Position numbers and translations under genes: made by a program
Shown: piece by piece, positions 1 through 5,845 of the stretch
Position numbering within the stretch: the stretch's first letter is position 1
Layout of the letters: each line of letters opens with the position of its first letter
NCBI GenBank assembly: GCA_038232215.1
Contig: JBBSIG010000130.1
Coordinates: forward strand, 1-7,465
DNA: 7,465 nucleotides
Reading direction: 5' to 3'
From: JBBSIG01 sp038232215
Lineage (GTDB): Bacteria > Actinomycetota > Thermoleophilia > Gaiellales > Gaiellaceae
Notes under the pieces: model-generated
Seen by the model: only the letters and a program-made list of their open reading frames with translations
What the model was told of the DNA's origin: nothing
Database searches by the model: none

Positions 1-804
1 GAGCTGCATCGCGGAGACCGGATCCTCGTGCTCCCGAACGCCTGGGACGTCGCGAGCGCGCGCATCTTCGCCGCCTCGCCGGGGTGCCGGGCCCTCGGCA
101 CGACGAGCGCCGGGGTGGCCGCGGTTCTCGGCTACCCGGACGGAGAGCGGATTCCGGCGGACGAGATGCTGGAGGCGGTCGGCCGCATCGCGCGCGCCGT
201 GTCAGTCCCGGTCAGCGCCGACCTCGAGGCGGGCTACGGCTCGGGCGCCGACGAGGTGGCCGCGACCGCGGAGGGAGCGCTCGCCGTGGGGGCGGTGGGA
301 ATGAACCTCGAGGACGGGACCGGCTCCAAGGACGCTCCGCTGTACGCCCTCGAGGACCAGGTCGCCAAGGTGGCGGCCGTGCGCGACGTGGCGGAGCGGG
401 TCGGCGTGCCGCTCGTGCTCAATGCTCGCACCGACGTCTTCCTCGCGGGCGTGGGCGCTCCGGAGGATCGCCTCGAGCATGCGGTCGAGCGGGCGAGCGC
501 CTACCTCGCCGCCGGCGCCGACTGCGCCTTCGTGCCCGGTGTGGCGGACGGAGAGCTGATCGGCCGGCTGGTCGAGGCGATCGACGGACCGGTCAACGTG
601 CTGGCGGTCGCGGGCACGCCGCCCGTGCGGGAGCTGGAGCGGCTGGGCGTGGCCCGCGTGAGCGTCGGCTCAGGCCCGATGCGCGCCGCGCTCGCGCTGA
701 CCGAGGAAGTGGCACGCGCGCTGCTCGAGGAGGGCACGTTCACCGCCTTCACCGACCGGGCGCTCGCGTACGAGCGCGTGAACCGCCTGCTCGCGGACGT
801 GTGA
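1..804 (+). CDS. Isocitrate lyase/PEP mutase superfamily protein, 5' end outside window
   Basis: The reading frame is open from base 1 (first residues ELHRGDRIL, then VLPNAWD), so the start codon lies upstream; a GTG at 28 is unlikely to be the start because homologous residues continue before it. The 267 visible residues look like a nearly full (beta/alpha)8 ICL/PEPM domain. Visible landmarks, numbered from the first visible residue: LPNAWD (11-16), the substrate-loop motif TSAG (35-38), the metal-site motif DLEAGYG (74-80), NLEDG (102-106) and NARTD (141-145). The family cleaves or forms C-C or P-C bonds on small 2-oxo acids and carboxylates with Mg2+. The catalytic-loop motif K(K/R)CGH of isocitrate and methylisocitrate lyases is not present; the segment after NLEDG has no Cys. 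I therefore would not call it AceA or PrpB, and the substrate is unknown. It overlaps the next gene by 4 bp (GTGA), implying translational coupling. Family confidence is high, function low. Confidence 0.9.
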   Translation, partial: ELHRGDRILVLPNAWDVASARIFAASPGCRALGTTSAGVAAVLGYPDGERIPADEMLEAVGRIARAVSVPVSADLEAGYGSGADEVAATAEGALAVGAVGMNLEDGTGSKDAPLYALEDQVAKVAAVRDVAERVGVPLVLNARTDVFLAGVGAPEDRLEHAVERASAYLAAGADCAFVPGVADGELIGRLVEAIDGPVNVLAVAGTPPVRELERLGVARVSVGSGPMRAALALTEEVARALLEEGTFTAFTDRALAYERVNRLLADV

Positions 805-1877
805 GCACGTTCGCGCGCGTCGCCGAGCTGCCGCTCGACGTCGACGGCTACAGCCTGGAGCGGCTCGAGCAGGACGTCTCGAGCGGCTTCACCCGCGTCA
901 CGACCGTCGTCCGCCTGGAGGGCGGCGGCCAGGAGGGTGTCGGCGAGGACGTCACCTACGCCGCGGCCGAGCACGACTCGCTCCAGGCGCTCGGGCCCGT
1001 GCTGCCGCTCGCCGGCCGGTGGACGCTCGCGTCGCTCTCGGCCCGGCTCGACGAGCTGGAGCTCTTCGCGGCGCCGCCCGAGCAAGACGCCGCCCGCCTC
1101 TACCGCCGCTGGGCGTTCGAGAGCGCCGCGCTCGACCTCGCGCTCCGCCAGGCGGGGCTCTCGCTCGCGGGCGCCCTTGGGCGCGACCCTCGCCCAGTGA
1201 CGTTCGTCGTCTCGCTGCGGCTCGGCGAGCCTCCCCGGCTCGACGCGCTCGAGCGCTGGCTCGACGTGGACGGGTCGCTGCGCTTCAAGCTCGATCCGAC
1301 GAGCGACTGGGACGACTCTCTCGTCGGTGCGCTCGACCGGCTCGGCGTCGTCGAGACGGTCGACCTCAAGGGCGCCTACCGCGGGACGGTCGTCGACCAG
1401 CCGCCGGATGCGGAGCTCTATGCCCGGGTCGCGGAGGGGCTTCCACGGGCGTGGATCGAGGATCCCGCGCTCACGCCCGAGACGGAGCCCGTTCTGGCGA
1501 GACACCGCGACCGCATCACCTGGGACGCGCCCATCCACTCGGCGGCGGACATCGAGGCGCTCGCGTTCCGGCCCCGGATGCTGAACGTGAAGCCGTCGCG
1601 CTTCGGCTCGATCGAGGCGCTCCTCGCTGCCTACGACCACTGCGCCGCGCGCGCGATCGGCACTTACGGGGGAGGCCAGTTCGAGCTCGGGCCGGGGCGC
1701 GGCCAGATCCAGTATCTCGCCGCGCTCTTCTCGCCGGACGCGCCGAACGACGTGGCGCCCGGGGCCTTCAACGCCCCGGCCCCGGCCCCGGGGCTGCCGG
1801 CGAGTCCGCTGGCTCCCGCTCCGGCTGCCACCGGCTTTCGCTGGAACGATCGGCGCACAACCGACACAGAGCAGTGA
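801..1877 (+). CDS. Enolase-superfamily protein (MLE/OSBS/dipeptide epimerase-like)
   Basis: A 358-residue protein starting at GTG 801, inside the stop of the upstream gene (GTGA overlap). The start fits because the N-terminal capping domain begins shortly after it; the frame is open further upstream only as a shadow of the first gene. The barrel carries the superfamily pattern in order: R161-F162-K163 (KxK position, second Lys kept, first replaced by Arg), D188 in VDLKG, E220 in WIEDP and D242 in WDAP as the three Mg2+ ligands, and K264 in NVKPSRFG as the opposite catalytic Lys. A Gly-rich stretch, GTYGGGQFELGPGRGQ (287-302), follows, then an Ala/Pro-rich tail (about 325-343). Enzymes of this superfamily abstract a proton alpha to a carboxylate and do racemisation, epimerisation, cycloisomerisation or dehydration. 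Which of these applies cannot be decided; an o-succinylbenzoate synthase role is not supported because no menaquinone genes are nearby. It probably works on a metabolite shared with the ICL/PEPM protein. Confidence 0.85.
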   Translation: MSTFARVAELPLDVDGYSLERLEQDVSSGFTRVTTVVRLEGGGQEGVGEDVTYAAAEHDSLQALGPVLPLAGRWTLASLSARLDELELFAAPPEQDAARLYRRWAFESAALDLALRQAGLSLAGALGRDPRPVTFVVSLRLGEPPRLDALERWLDVDGSLRFKLDPTSDWDDSLVGALDRLGVVETVDLKGAYRGTVVDQPPDAELYARVAEGLPRAWIEDPALTPETEPVLARHRDRITWDAPIHSAADIEALAFRPRMLNVKPSRFGSIEALLAAYDHCAARAIGTYGGGQFELGPGRGQIQYLAALFSPDAPNDVAPGAFNAPAPAPGLPASPLAPAPAATGFRWNDRRTTDTEQ

Positions 1878-1900
1878 CACATCGGCGCGGGATTGCGAGC

Positions 1901-1906
1901 TACGTT
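1901..1906 (+). promoter_or_regulatory. Candidate -10 box (TACGTT) for the small hypothetical gene
   Basis: TACGTT fits the TAnnnT pattern of actinobacterial -10 elements and ends 7 nt before the ATG at 1914, so a start point at 1913-1914 would make a leaderless mRNA. No Shine-Dalgarno-like sequence precedes the ATG, which fits this. A GTGACA at 1874-1879 resembles a -35 hexamer, but the 21-nt spacer is too long for a standard promoter. The six-base match is weak evidence on its own. Confidence 0.3.
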
Positions 1907-1913
1907 CTCCGGC

Positions 1914-2207
1914 ATGAAGACGGCCGGGACGGCGGCTAGGACGAAGGTGGCGACGCCCTGGGGGCCGGCCCTCGTCGCCGACGAGGCGACCGTGCCGCAG
2001 CGCGCGGACGAGAAGCGCTTCGCGACGATGGTCCAGCTGCTCGAGACCGGGCAGGGCGACGTGCTCGTTCGCTTCGCCTACTCCACGGGCGGCACCGCTC
2101 GGCGCGGCCCGGTCACGTTGCGGGCGAAAGACGTCGAGCGCCTGCGAGCGGTACTGGCCGAGCACCCGGCGCTCGCGGCGGCGCTCCGCCTGGGAGGTGA
2201 GGCCTGA
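1914..2207 (+). CDS. Small hypothetical protein (97 aa)
   Basis: I do not recognise a named family. I chose ATG 1914 (MKTAGTAARTKVATPWGP...); a TTG at 1893 would add seven residues but overlaps the likely promoter. The protein has no signal peptide or membrane segment and looks like a small soluble alpha/beta protein. A basic N-terminus is followed by TPWGPALV (about 14-21) and a charged helix with ADEKRFATMVQLLE (about 32-45). A beta-like stretch GDVLVRFAYS (about 48-57) comes next, then a predicted C-terminal helix with KDVERLRAVLAEHPALAAALRL (about 72-93). Codon use (nearly all G/C at third positions) matches the neighbours, and the reading frame is clean for its whole length, supporting a real gene. 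It lies 36 bp after the enolase-family gene on the same strand, so it may be read through from it or use its own leaderless promoter. It converges on purQ. Confidence 0.7.
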   Translation: MKTAGTAARTKVATPWGPALVADEATVPQRADEKRFATMVQLLETGQGDVLVRFAYSTGGTARRGPVTLRAKDVERLRAVLAEHPALAAALRLGGEA

Positions 2208-2209
2208 GC

Positions 2210-2249
2210 CGGCGCCCCAGTCGACCGGGACTTGCTCTGGCGGCGGCCG
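2210..2249. terminator. Possible bidirectional hairpin terminator between convergent genes
   Basis: The 49-bp gap between the two convergent stop codons holds an imperfect hairpin: CGGCGCCCCAG (2210-2220) can pair with 2237-2249 over 11 bp with two single-base bulges, around a 16-nt loop. It begins 2 nt after the plus-strand stop and 7 nt after the purQ stop, so it is well placed to end both transcripts. There is no T-tract on either side, so it would not be a classical intrinsic terminator; GC-rich genomes often form such stems by chance. Confidence 0.35.
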
Positions 2250-2256
2250 CGCGGCT

Positions 2257-2955
2257 CTACACGACGACGGCCGGGAGCGTCCGAGCCGCCTCGATCAGCC
2301 CCGAGAGGAGCGGTGCGCCGTCCGTGGACCCGAGCAGCGGATCGACGGCGTGCTCCGGGTGGGGCATCAGGCCTAGCACGTTCCGACCCTTGTTGACGAC
2401 GCCCGCGACGTCGGCGACGGAGCCGTTCGGGTTGTCACCGCCCGCGTAGCGGAGAACGATGCGGCGCTCGGCCTCGAGGCGGTGCACGAGGGCGGCGTCG
2501 CCGAACCAGCAGCCCTCGCCGTGCTTGACGGGAATCGTGAGCGTCTTGCCTCCGCAGCCCGCCGTGAACGGGGTGTCCTCGTGCTCCACCACCACGTCCA
2601 CGTCGCGGCAGACGAACGAGAGCGAGGCGTTCGGCCGCAGCACCCCCGGGAGCAGGCTCGCCTCGCACAGGATCTGGAAGCCGTTGCAGATTCCGAGCAC
2701 GGGCCCGCCGCCGGCGGCGACGCGGGCGACTGCGCCCATCGCGGGGGCGAAGCGGGCGAGCGCGCCGCAGCGCAGATAGTCGCCATAGGAGAACCCACCC
2801 GGGAGAACGACCCCGCCGACGTCGGGCAGCTCCGGCTCGGCGTGCCAGACGGGCACGGCCTCGGCGCCGAGCGCGTCCACCGCGTGGGCGGCGTCGCGAT
2901 CGTCGTTCGAGCCGGGGAAGACGAGGACGGCGATGCGCGGCCGCTCGCCGCTCAT
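2257..2955 (-). CDS. purQ: Phosphoribosylformylglycinamidine synthase, glutaminase subunit PurQ
   Basis: A class I glutamine amidotransferase of 232 aa, the usual size for stand-alone PurQ. It hydrolyses glutamine and passes ammonia to PurL for FGAR to FGAM conversion, step 4 of purine synthesis; the active complex is PurS-PurQ-PurL in the cytoplasm. The N-terminus reads RIAVLVFPGSNDDRD (7-21), the typical PurQ opening. The nucleophile is C90 in GICNGFQ, and the triad is completed by H199 and E201 in LMPHPEHAVDP. GGFSYGDYLRCGALA (53-67) and HGEG (145-148) are also family motifs. The start is ATG 2955, which overlaps the purS stop by 4 bp (ATGA), so translation is coupled; a longer upstream frame is only a shadow of purS and purC. 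It is the last gene of the operon. purL does not follow, which is unusual. Confidence 0.97.
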   Translation of the reverse strand: MSGERPRIAVLVFPGSNDDRDAAHAVDALGAEAVPVWHAEPELPDVGGVVLPGGFSYGDYLRCGALARFAPAMGAVARVAAGGGPVLGICNGFQILCEASLLPGVLRPNASLSFVCRDVDVVVEHEDTPFTAGCGGKTLTIPVKHGEGCWFGDAALVHRLEAERRIVLRYAGGDNPNGSVADVAGVVNKGRNVLGLMPHPEHAVDPLLGSTDGAPLLSGLIEAARTLPAVVV

Positions 2956-3194
2956 CCGCCGGAGAGCTCGATCTCGTAGCTCTCGATCAGCGGATTCGCG
3001 AGCAGCTGCTCGCACATGCGCTCGAGGGTCGCCCTGGCCGAGGCCGGGTCCGGCGCCGAGAGCTCGAGGTCGACCACGCGCCCGACCCGGGCCCCGCTCA
3101 CCGAGAAGCCGAGCTGCCTGAGCGAGCTCTCGACGGCCTGCCCCTGCGGATCGAGGATGCCGGCTTTCGGGCGGACGAGGACCGTCGCCCTCAT
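2952..3194 (-). CDS. purS: Phosphoribosylformylglycinamidine synthase subunit PurS
   Basis: An 80-aa protein, exactly the usual PurS size. It starts MRATVLVRPKAGILDPQG; PKxGxLDPQG is the family hallmark, and residues 18-30 (GQAVESSLRQLGF) match the conserved helix that follows it. PurS is a small dimeric beta-alpha-beta protein that bridges PurQ and PurL and has no catalytic residues of its own. In organisms with a split FGAM synthetase it replaces the N-terminal domain of the large single-chain PurL. ATG 3194 overlaps the purC stop by 4 bp and its own stop overlaps the purQ start by 4 bp, so stoichiometric coupled translation with PurQ is likely. No strong Shine-Dalgarno site is visible, consistent with reinitiation. 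Confidence 0.96.
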   Translation of the reverse strand: MRATVLVRPKAGILDPQGQAVESSLRQLGFSVSGARVGRVVDLELSAPDPASARATLERMCEQLLANPLIESYEIELSGG

Positions 3195-4054
3195 CCGAGC
3201 ACGACGTCCGGGTCGGCGAGATAGTCCTCGAACGCGACCCCGGTGATGCGCTCGAACGCCTCGACGTAGCGCGAGCGCGTGCCCGCCACGACGTCGCCCG
3301 GCAGCTCCGGCCCGGGCGGCGTCTTGTCCCAGCCGAGCGACTCGCAGTAGTCGCGCACGAACTGCTTGTCGAAGGACGGCTGCGCACCTTCCGGCACGAG
3401 CTCGTCGGCCGGCCAGAAGCGCGAGGAGTCCGGCGTGAAGGCCTCGTCCGCGAGCAGGAGCCGGCCGTCGGAGTCGAGGCCGAGCTCGAGCTTCGTGTCG
3501 GCGATCACGATGCCGCGCTCGAGCGCGTACGCGGCGGCGAACCGGTAGAGCTCGAGCGAGAGGCGCTCGACCTCCTCGAGACGCGTGGGGCCCACGAGCT
3601 CTGCGGCTGCCGCGCGGTCGATGTTCACGTCGTGACCCTCTCGTGCCTTCGTCGAGGGCGTGAAGATCGGCTCCGGCAGCCGCTCCGACTCGCGGAGGCC
3701 GGAGGGAAGGGCATGGCCGCAGACGGCGCCCGTCTCCCTGTAGTCCTTCCAGCCCGAGCCGGAGAGGTAGCCGCGGACGACGCACTCGACCGGCAGCATC
3801 TCGAGCCGCCGGCACTCGGTGGAGCGCCCGTCCGCCCGCAGGGCGAGCAGGTGGTTCGGGCAGATCTCGCGCGTGCGCGCGAACCAGAAGCCGGAGAGGC
3901 CGGTCAGCACGCGACCCTTGTCCGGCACGGGCGTGGGGAGGACGACGTCGAAGGTCGAGATGCGGTCGCTCGCGACGAGCAGGAGGCGCTCGCCGTCGAG
4001 CCCGTAGAGCTCCCGCACCTTTCCGCTCGCGAGATGGGATGTGAGCTCAGGCAT
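3191..4054 (-). CDS. purC: Phosphoribosylaminoimidazole-succinocarboxamide synthase (SAICAR synthetase)
   Basis: PurC joins CAIR and aspartate with ATP to make SAICAR. The 287-aa length is of the long form (yeast/actinobacterial type) rather than the short form of about 237 aa in E. coli. Visible motifs: SGKVRELY (10-17) and VASDRISTFD (27-36) in the nucleotide-binding domain, DKGRVLT (45-51), the signature LPVECVVRGYLSGSGWK (87-103), PEPIFTPSTKA (128-138), IADTKLELG (184-192), DEAFTPDSSRFW (203-214) and SFDKQFVRDY (227-236). All expected motifs are intact. The ATG at 4054 overlaps the end of purB by 8 bp and has a GGGAG at optimal distance, so initiation need not depend only on coupling. Its stop overlaps the purS start by 4 bp. 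It acts between PurE and PurB in the pathway, and the gene order (purE-purB-purC) keeps these three together. Confidence 0.98.
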   Translation of the reverse strand: MPELTSHLASGKVRELYGLDGERLLLVASDRISTFDVVLPTPVPDKGRVLTGLSGFWFARTREICPNHLLALRADGRSTECRRLEMLPVECVVRGYLSGSGWKDYRETGAVCGHALPSGLRESERLPEPIFTPSTKAREGHDVNIDRAAAAELVGPTRLEEVERLSLELYRFAAAYALERGIVIADTKLELGLDSDGRLLLADEAFTPDSSRFWPADELVPEGAQPSFDKQFVRDYCESLGWDKTPPGPELPGDVVAGTRSRYVEAFERITGVAFEDYLADPDVVLG

Positions 4055-5372
4055 GGACGGGCTCCCGGCTGGCCGCGAGCGCCCGCAGCCGCTCGAACAC
4101 CACGTCCGCGTGTCTCACGGTCGCTGCCAGGTCGAATACCTCGTCGAGCGCCGGCCGCTCCAGGCGGGAGGTGACGCTCCGGTCGCTCTCGACGAGCGTC
4201 CGGAAGTCTCGCTCCTCCTCCCAGGCCCGCTGGGCGTGCGCCTGCACCAGGCGGTACGCGTCGTCTCGCCCGAGCCCCGCATCGACGAGCGCGAGCAGCA
4301 GGCGGTGGCTGAACACGACGCCGTGGCCGGCCTCCAGGTTCCGGCGCATCCGCTCCGGACGTACGACCATTCCCTCGACGATCCAGCGGAAGCGATCGAG
4401 CATGTAGTCGAGGGCGAGAAACGCGTCCGGGACCACGATGCGCTCGGCGGACGAGTGCGAGATGTCGCGCTCGTGCCAGAGCGGGACGTTCTCGAGCCCC
4501 ACGAGGGCGGCCGCGCGCACGACACGGGCGAGCCCGCAGATCCGCTCGGCGACCTTCGGATTTCGCTTGTGCGGCATCGCCGAGGAGCCCTTCATCCCGC
4601 GCGCGAAGGGCTCCTCCACCTCGCGGACCTCCGTGCGCGCGAGGTGACGGATCTCGAGCGCGAACCGCTCGAGCGACGTGGCCGTGAGCGCGAGCGCGGC
4701 GAGGAGGTCGGCGTGGCGATCGCGCGGGACGATCTGCGTCGAGAGCGGCTCGGGCTCGAGGCCGAGCCGCTCGCAGGCCAGGCGCTCGACCTCGGGATCG
4801 ACGCCGGCGTAGGTGCCGACCGTTCCGGAGAGCTGACCGACCCGGTTCAGCTCGAGCGCGCCCGCGACGCGCGTCCTGGCCCGGTCGAGCTCGAAGGCCC
4901 AGCCCGCGAGCTTCCAGCCGAAGGTCGTCGGCTCGGCGTGAATCCCGTGCGAGCGGCCGACCGTGAGCGTCGAGCGGTGCTCCTCGGCACGGGCGACGAC
5001 CGCGGCGAGCGCCGCGTCGATCCCTTCCCGGATCAGAGTCCCCGCAGCCGCGATCTGGAGGGACAGTGCCGTATCGACGACGTCGGAGGAGGTCAGGCCG
5101 TAGTGCAGATAGCGGCCCTCGGGACCGAGCTGCTCGGAGACGGCGTCGACGAACGCCGCCGTGTCGTGATCGGTGACCGCCTCGATCTCCGCCACCCGCT
5201 GCGGCGTGGGAGGAACGGCGCGGGCGCGGATCTCCGCGACCGCCTCGGACGGGAGTCGGCCGACCTCGGCCCAGGCGTCGAGCGCCGCGAGCTCGACCTC
5301 GAGCCACGTCGCGAGCCGGCGCTCGTCCGACCAGATCTCGCTCATCGCCGGCCGGGAGTAGCGCGGGATCAC
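4047..5372 (-). CDS. purB: Adenylosuccinate lyase
   Basis: A fumarase/aspartase-superfamily lyase of 441 aa, close to the usual 430-450 of the Bacillus-type PurB. It releases fumarate twice in purine synthesis: from SAICAR to give AICAR, and from adenylosuccinate to give AMP. The N-terminus IPRYSRPAMSEIWSDE (2-17) matches the family start, supporting GTG 5372. Conserved sites: TDHD (67-70, H69), YLHYGLTSSD (88-97, H90), GRSHG (139-143, H142, by homology the general acid) and the superfamily signature SSAMPHKRNP (263-272), with the catalytic Ser on the mobile loop. HERDISHSSAERIV (300-313) is also typical. The gene follows purE after 20 bp, which contain a TAGAAT element 6 nt before the GTG, so a separate leaderless transcript is plausible in addition to read-through from purD-purE. 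It overlaps purC by 8 bp. Confidence 0.98.
   Translation of the reverse strand: MIPRYSRPAMSEIWSDERRLATWLEVELAALDAWAEVGRLPSEAVAEIRARAVPPTPQRVAEIEAVTDHDTAAFVDAVSEQLGPEGRYLHYGLTSSDVVDTALSLQIAAAGTLIREGIDAALAAVVARAEEHRSTLTVGRSHGIHAEPTTFGWKLAGWAFELDRARTRVAGALELNRVGQLSGTVGTYAGVDPEVERLACERLGLEPEPLSTQIVPRDRHADLLAALALTATSLERFALEIRHLARTEVREVEEPFARGMKGSSAMPHKRNPKVAERICGLARVVRAAALVGLENVPLWHERDISHSSAERIVVPDAFLALDYMLDRFRWIVEGMVVRPERMRRNLEAGHGVVFSHRLLLALVDAGLGRDDAYRLVQAHAQRAWEEERDFRTLVESDRSVTSRLERPALDEVFDLAATVRHADVVFERLRALAASREPVHA
4062..4066 (-). promoter_or_regulatory. Shine-Dalgarno site GGGAG for purC, inside purB
   Basis: On the minus strand GGGAG lies 7 nt before the purC ATG at 4054, within the last codons of purB. 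It fixes the purC start and is one of only two clear Shine-Dalgarno sequences in the window; most other starts here overlap an upstream stop or appear leaderless. Confidence 0.6.
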
Positions 5373-5378
5373 GGGTTG

Positions 5379-5384
5379 ATTCTA
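5379..5384 (-). promoter_or_regulatory. Candidate internal -10 box (TAGAAT) for a leaderless purB mRNA
   Basis: In the only true gap of the operon, the minus strand reads TAGAAT, five of six matches to TATAAT. Six bases separate it from the purB GTG, which places the first base of GTG at +1 if the start point is 7 nt after the hexamer. No Shine-Dalgarno sequence lies upstream of purB. No good -35 hexamer is seen at 16-18 nt spacing. AT-rich six-mers are rare in this sequence, which adds weight. Confidence 0.5.
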
Positions 5385-5392
5385 GAGCGGGG

Positions 5393-5845
5393 TCAGGCCG
5401 TCGTCTCTCGGCTCTCCGGCAGACCGAGGATGCGCGCCGCGAGCACGGCCGCGTTGCGGGCGCTGTCGACTCCGACGCAGGCGACGGGGACGCCAGGGGG
5501 CATCTGGACGATCGAGAGCAGCGCATCGAGTCCGTCGAGCACGCTCCTCGAGGAGCGGAGCGGCACGCCGATGACCGGGAGATCGGTGTGCGCGGCGGCG
5601 ACGCCCGGCAGTGCGGCGGCCATGCCGGCGCCCGCGATCAGCACGCGGAGCCCGCGCCCCCGGGCCGAGCGGCAGTAGCGTGCGACGCCGTCCGGGTCGC
5701 GGTGGGCCGAGCGGACCTCGAGCTCGTGCGGGACGCCGCGCGCGGCGAGCTCGTCGAGCGCGGGCTGCATGCGCTCGCGGTCGGATTCCGATCCGAGCAG
5801 GATGCCGACGATCGGTGCCTCGGATGAGCTCTCAGCTGTGGACAC
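5393..5845 (-). CDS. purE: N5-carboxyaminoimidazole ribonucleotide mutase (class I PurE), with variant loop
   Basis: A 150-aa protein, slightly short of the usual 160-170. Class I PurE converts N5-CAIR (made by PurK) to CAIR as an octamer. Present: GSESD (18-22) of the phosphate/substrate site, SAHR (46-49) with the catalytic His47, VLIAGAG (68-74), LPVIGVP (89-95), LDGLDALLSIVQMPPGVPVA (103-122) and NAAVLAARIL (131-140). SAHR marks class I rather than AIR carboxylase class II. Odd point: the loop normally GAGGAAHLPG reads GAGMAAALPG (72-81), so the Gly and His are M75 and A78. The start is GTG 5845, inside the end of purD (14-bp overlap); a GAGGG lies only 2 nt before it, too close to be a normal ribosome site, so coupling to purD is assumed. 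The identification is firm; full activity with this loop is an open question. purK is not in the window. Confidence 0.95.
   Translation of the reverse strand: MSTAESSSEAPIVGILLGSESDRERMQPALDELAARGVPHELEVRSAHRDPDGVARYCRSARGRGLRVLIAGAGMAAALPGVAAAHTDLPVIGVPLRSSRSVLDGLDALLSIVQMPPGVPVACVGVDSARNAAVLAARILGLPESRETTA

Noticed and set aside
84..800. In-frame upstream extension of the enolase-family gene to 84
   Set aside because: The added region is an Arg/Gly-rich frame shadow of the ICL/PEPM gene. The real protein begins at GTG 801 in the stop overlap.
801..1877. Calling the enolase-superfamily gene menC (o-succinylbenzoate synthase)
   Set aside because: Active-site pattern is shared by many subgroup members and there is no menaquinone gene nearby; context points elsewhere.
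501..2165. Long minus-strand open frame of about 554 codons opposite the ICL/PEPM, enolase-family and small hypothetical genes
   Set aside because: Arg/Glu-rich low-complexity translation with no family motifs; it is what the antisense of GC-rich coding DNA gives when stop codons are rare. The plus-strand frames carry recognisable motifs.
2208..2256. Classical rho-independent terminator
   Set aside because: A bulged hairpin is present but there is no T-tract on either strand, so it is listed only as a possible terminator at low confidence.
2956..3387. In-frame N-terminal extension of purQ to 3387
   Set aside because: It is an out-of-frame reading of purS and purC; PurQ homology starts at residue 7 after ATG 2955.
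3904..5526. Minus-strand open frame of 540 codons in another frame of purB and purE
   Set aside because: Arg/Ala-rich out-of-frame reading of purB; it contains only fragments that mirror real protein in the wrong frame.
4041..5678. Long plus-strand open frame (about 545 codons) opposite purB and part of purE
   Set aside because: Antisense shadow: purB and purE on the minus strand are unambiguous, and the shadow translation has no recognisable domain.
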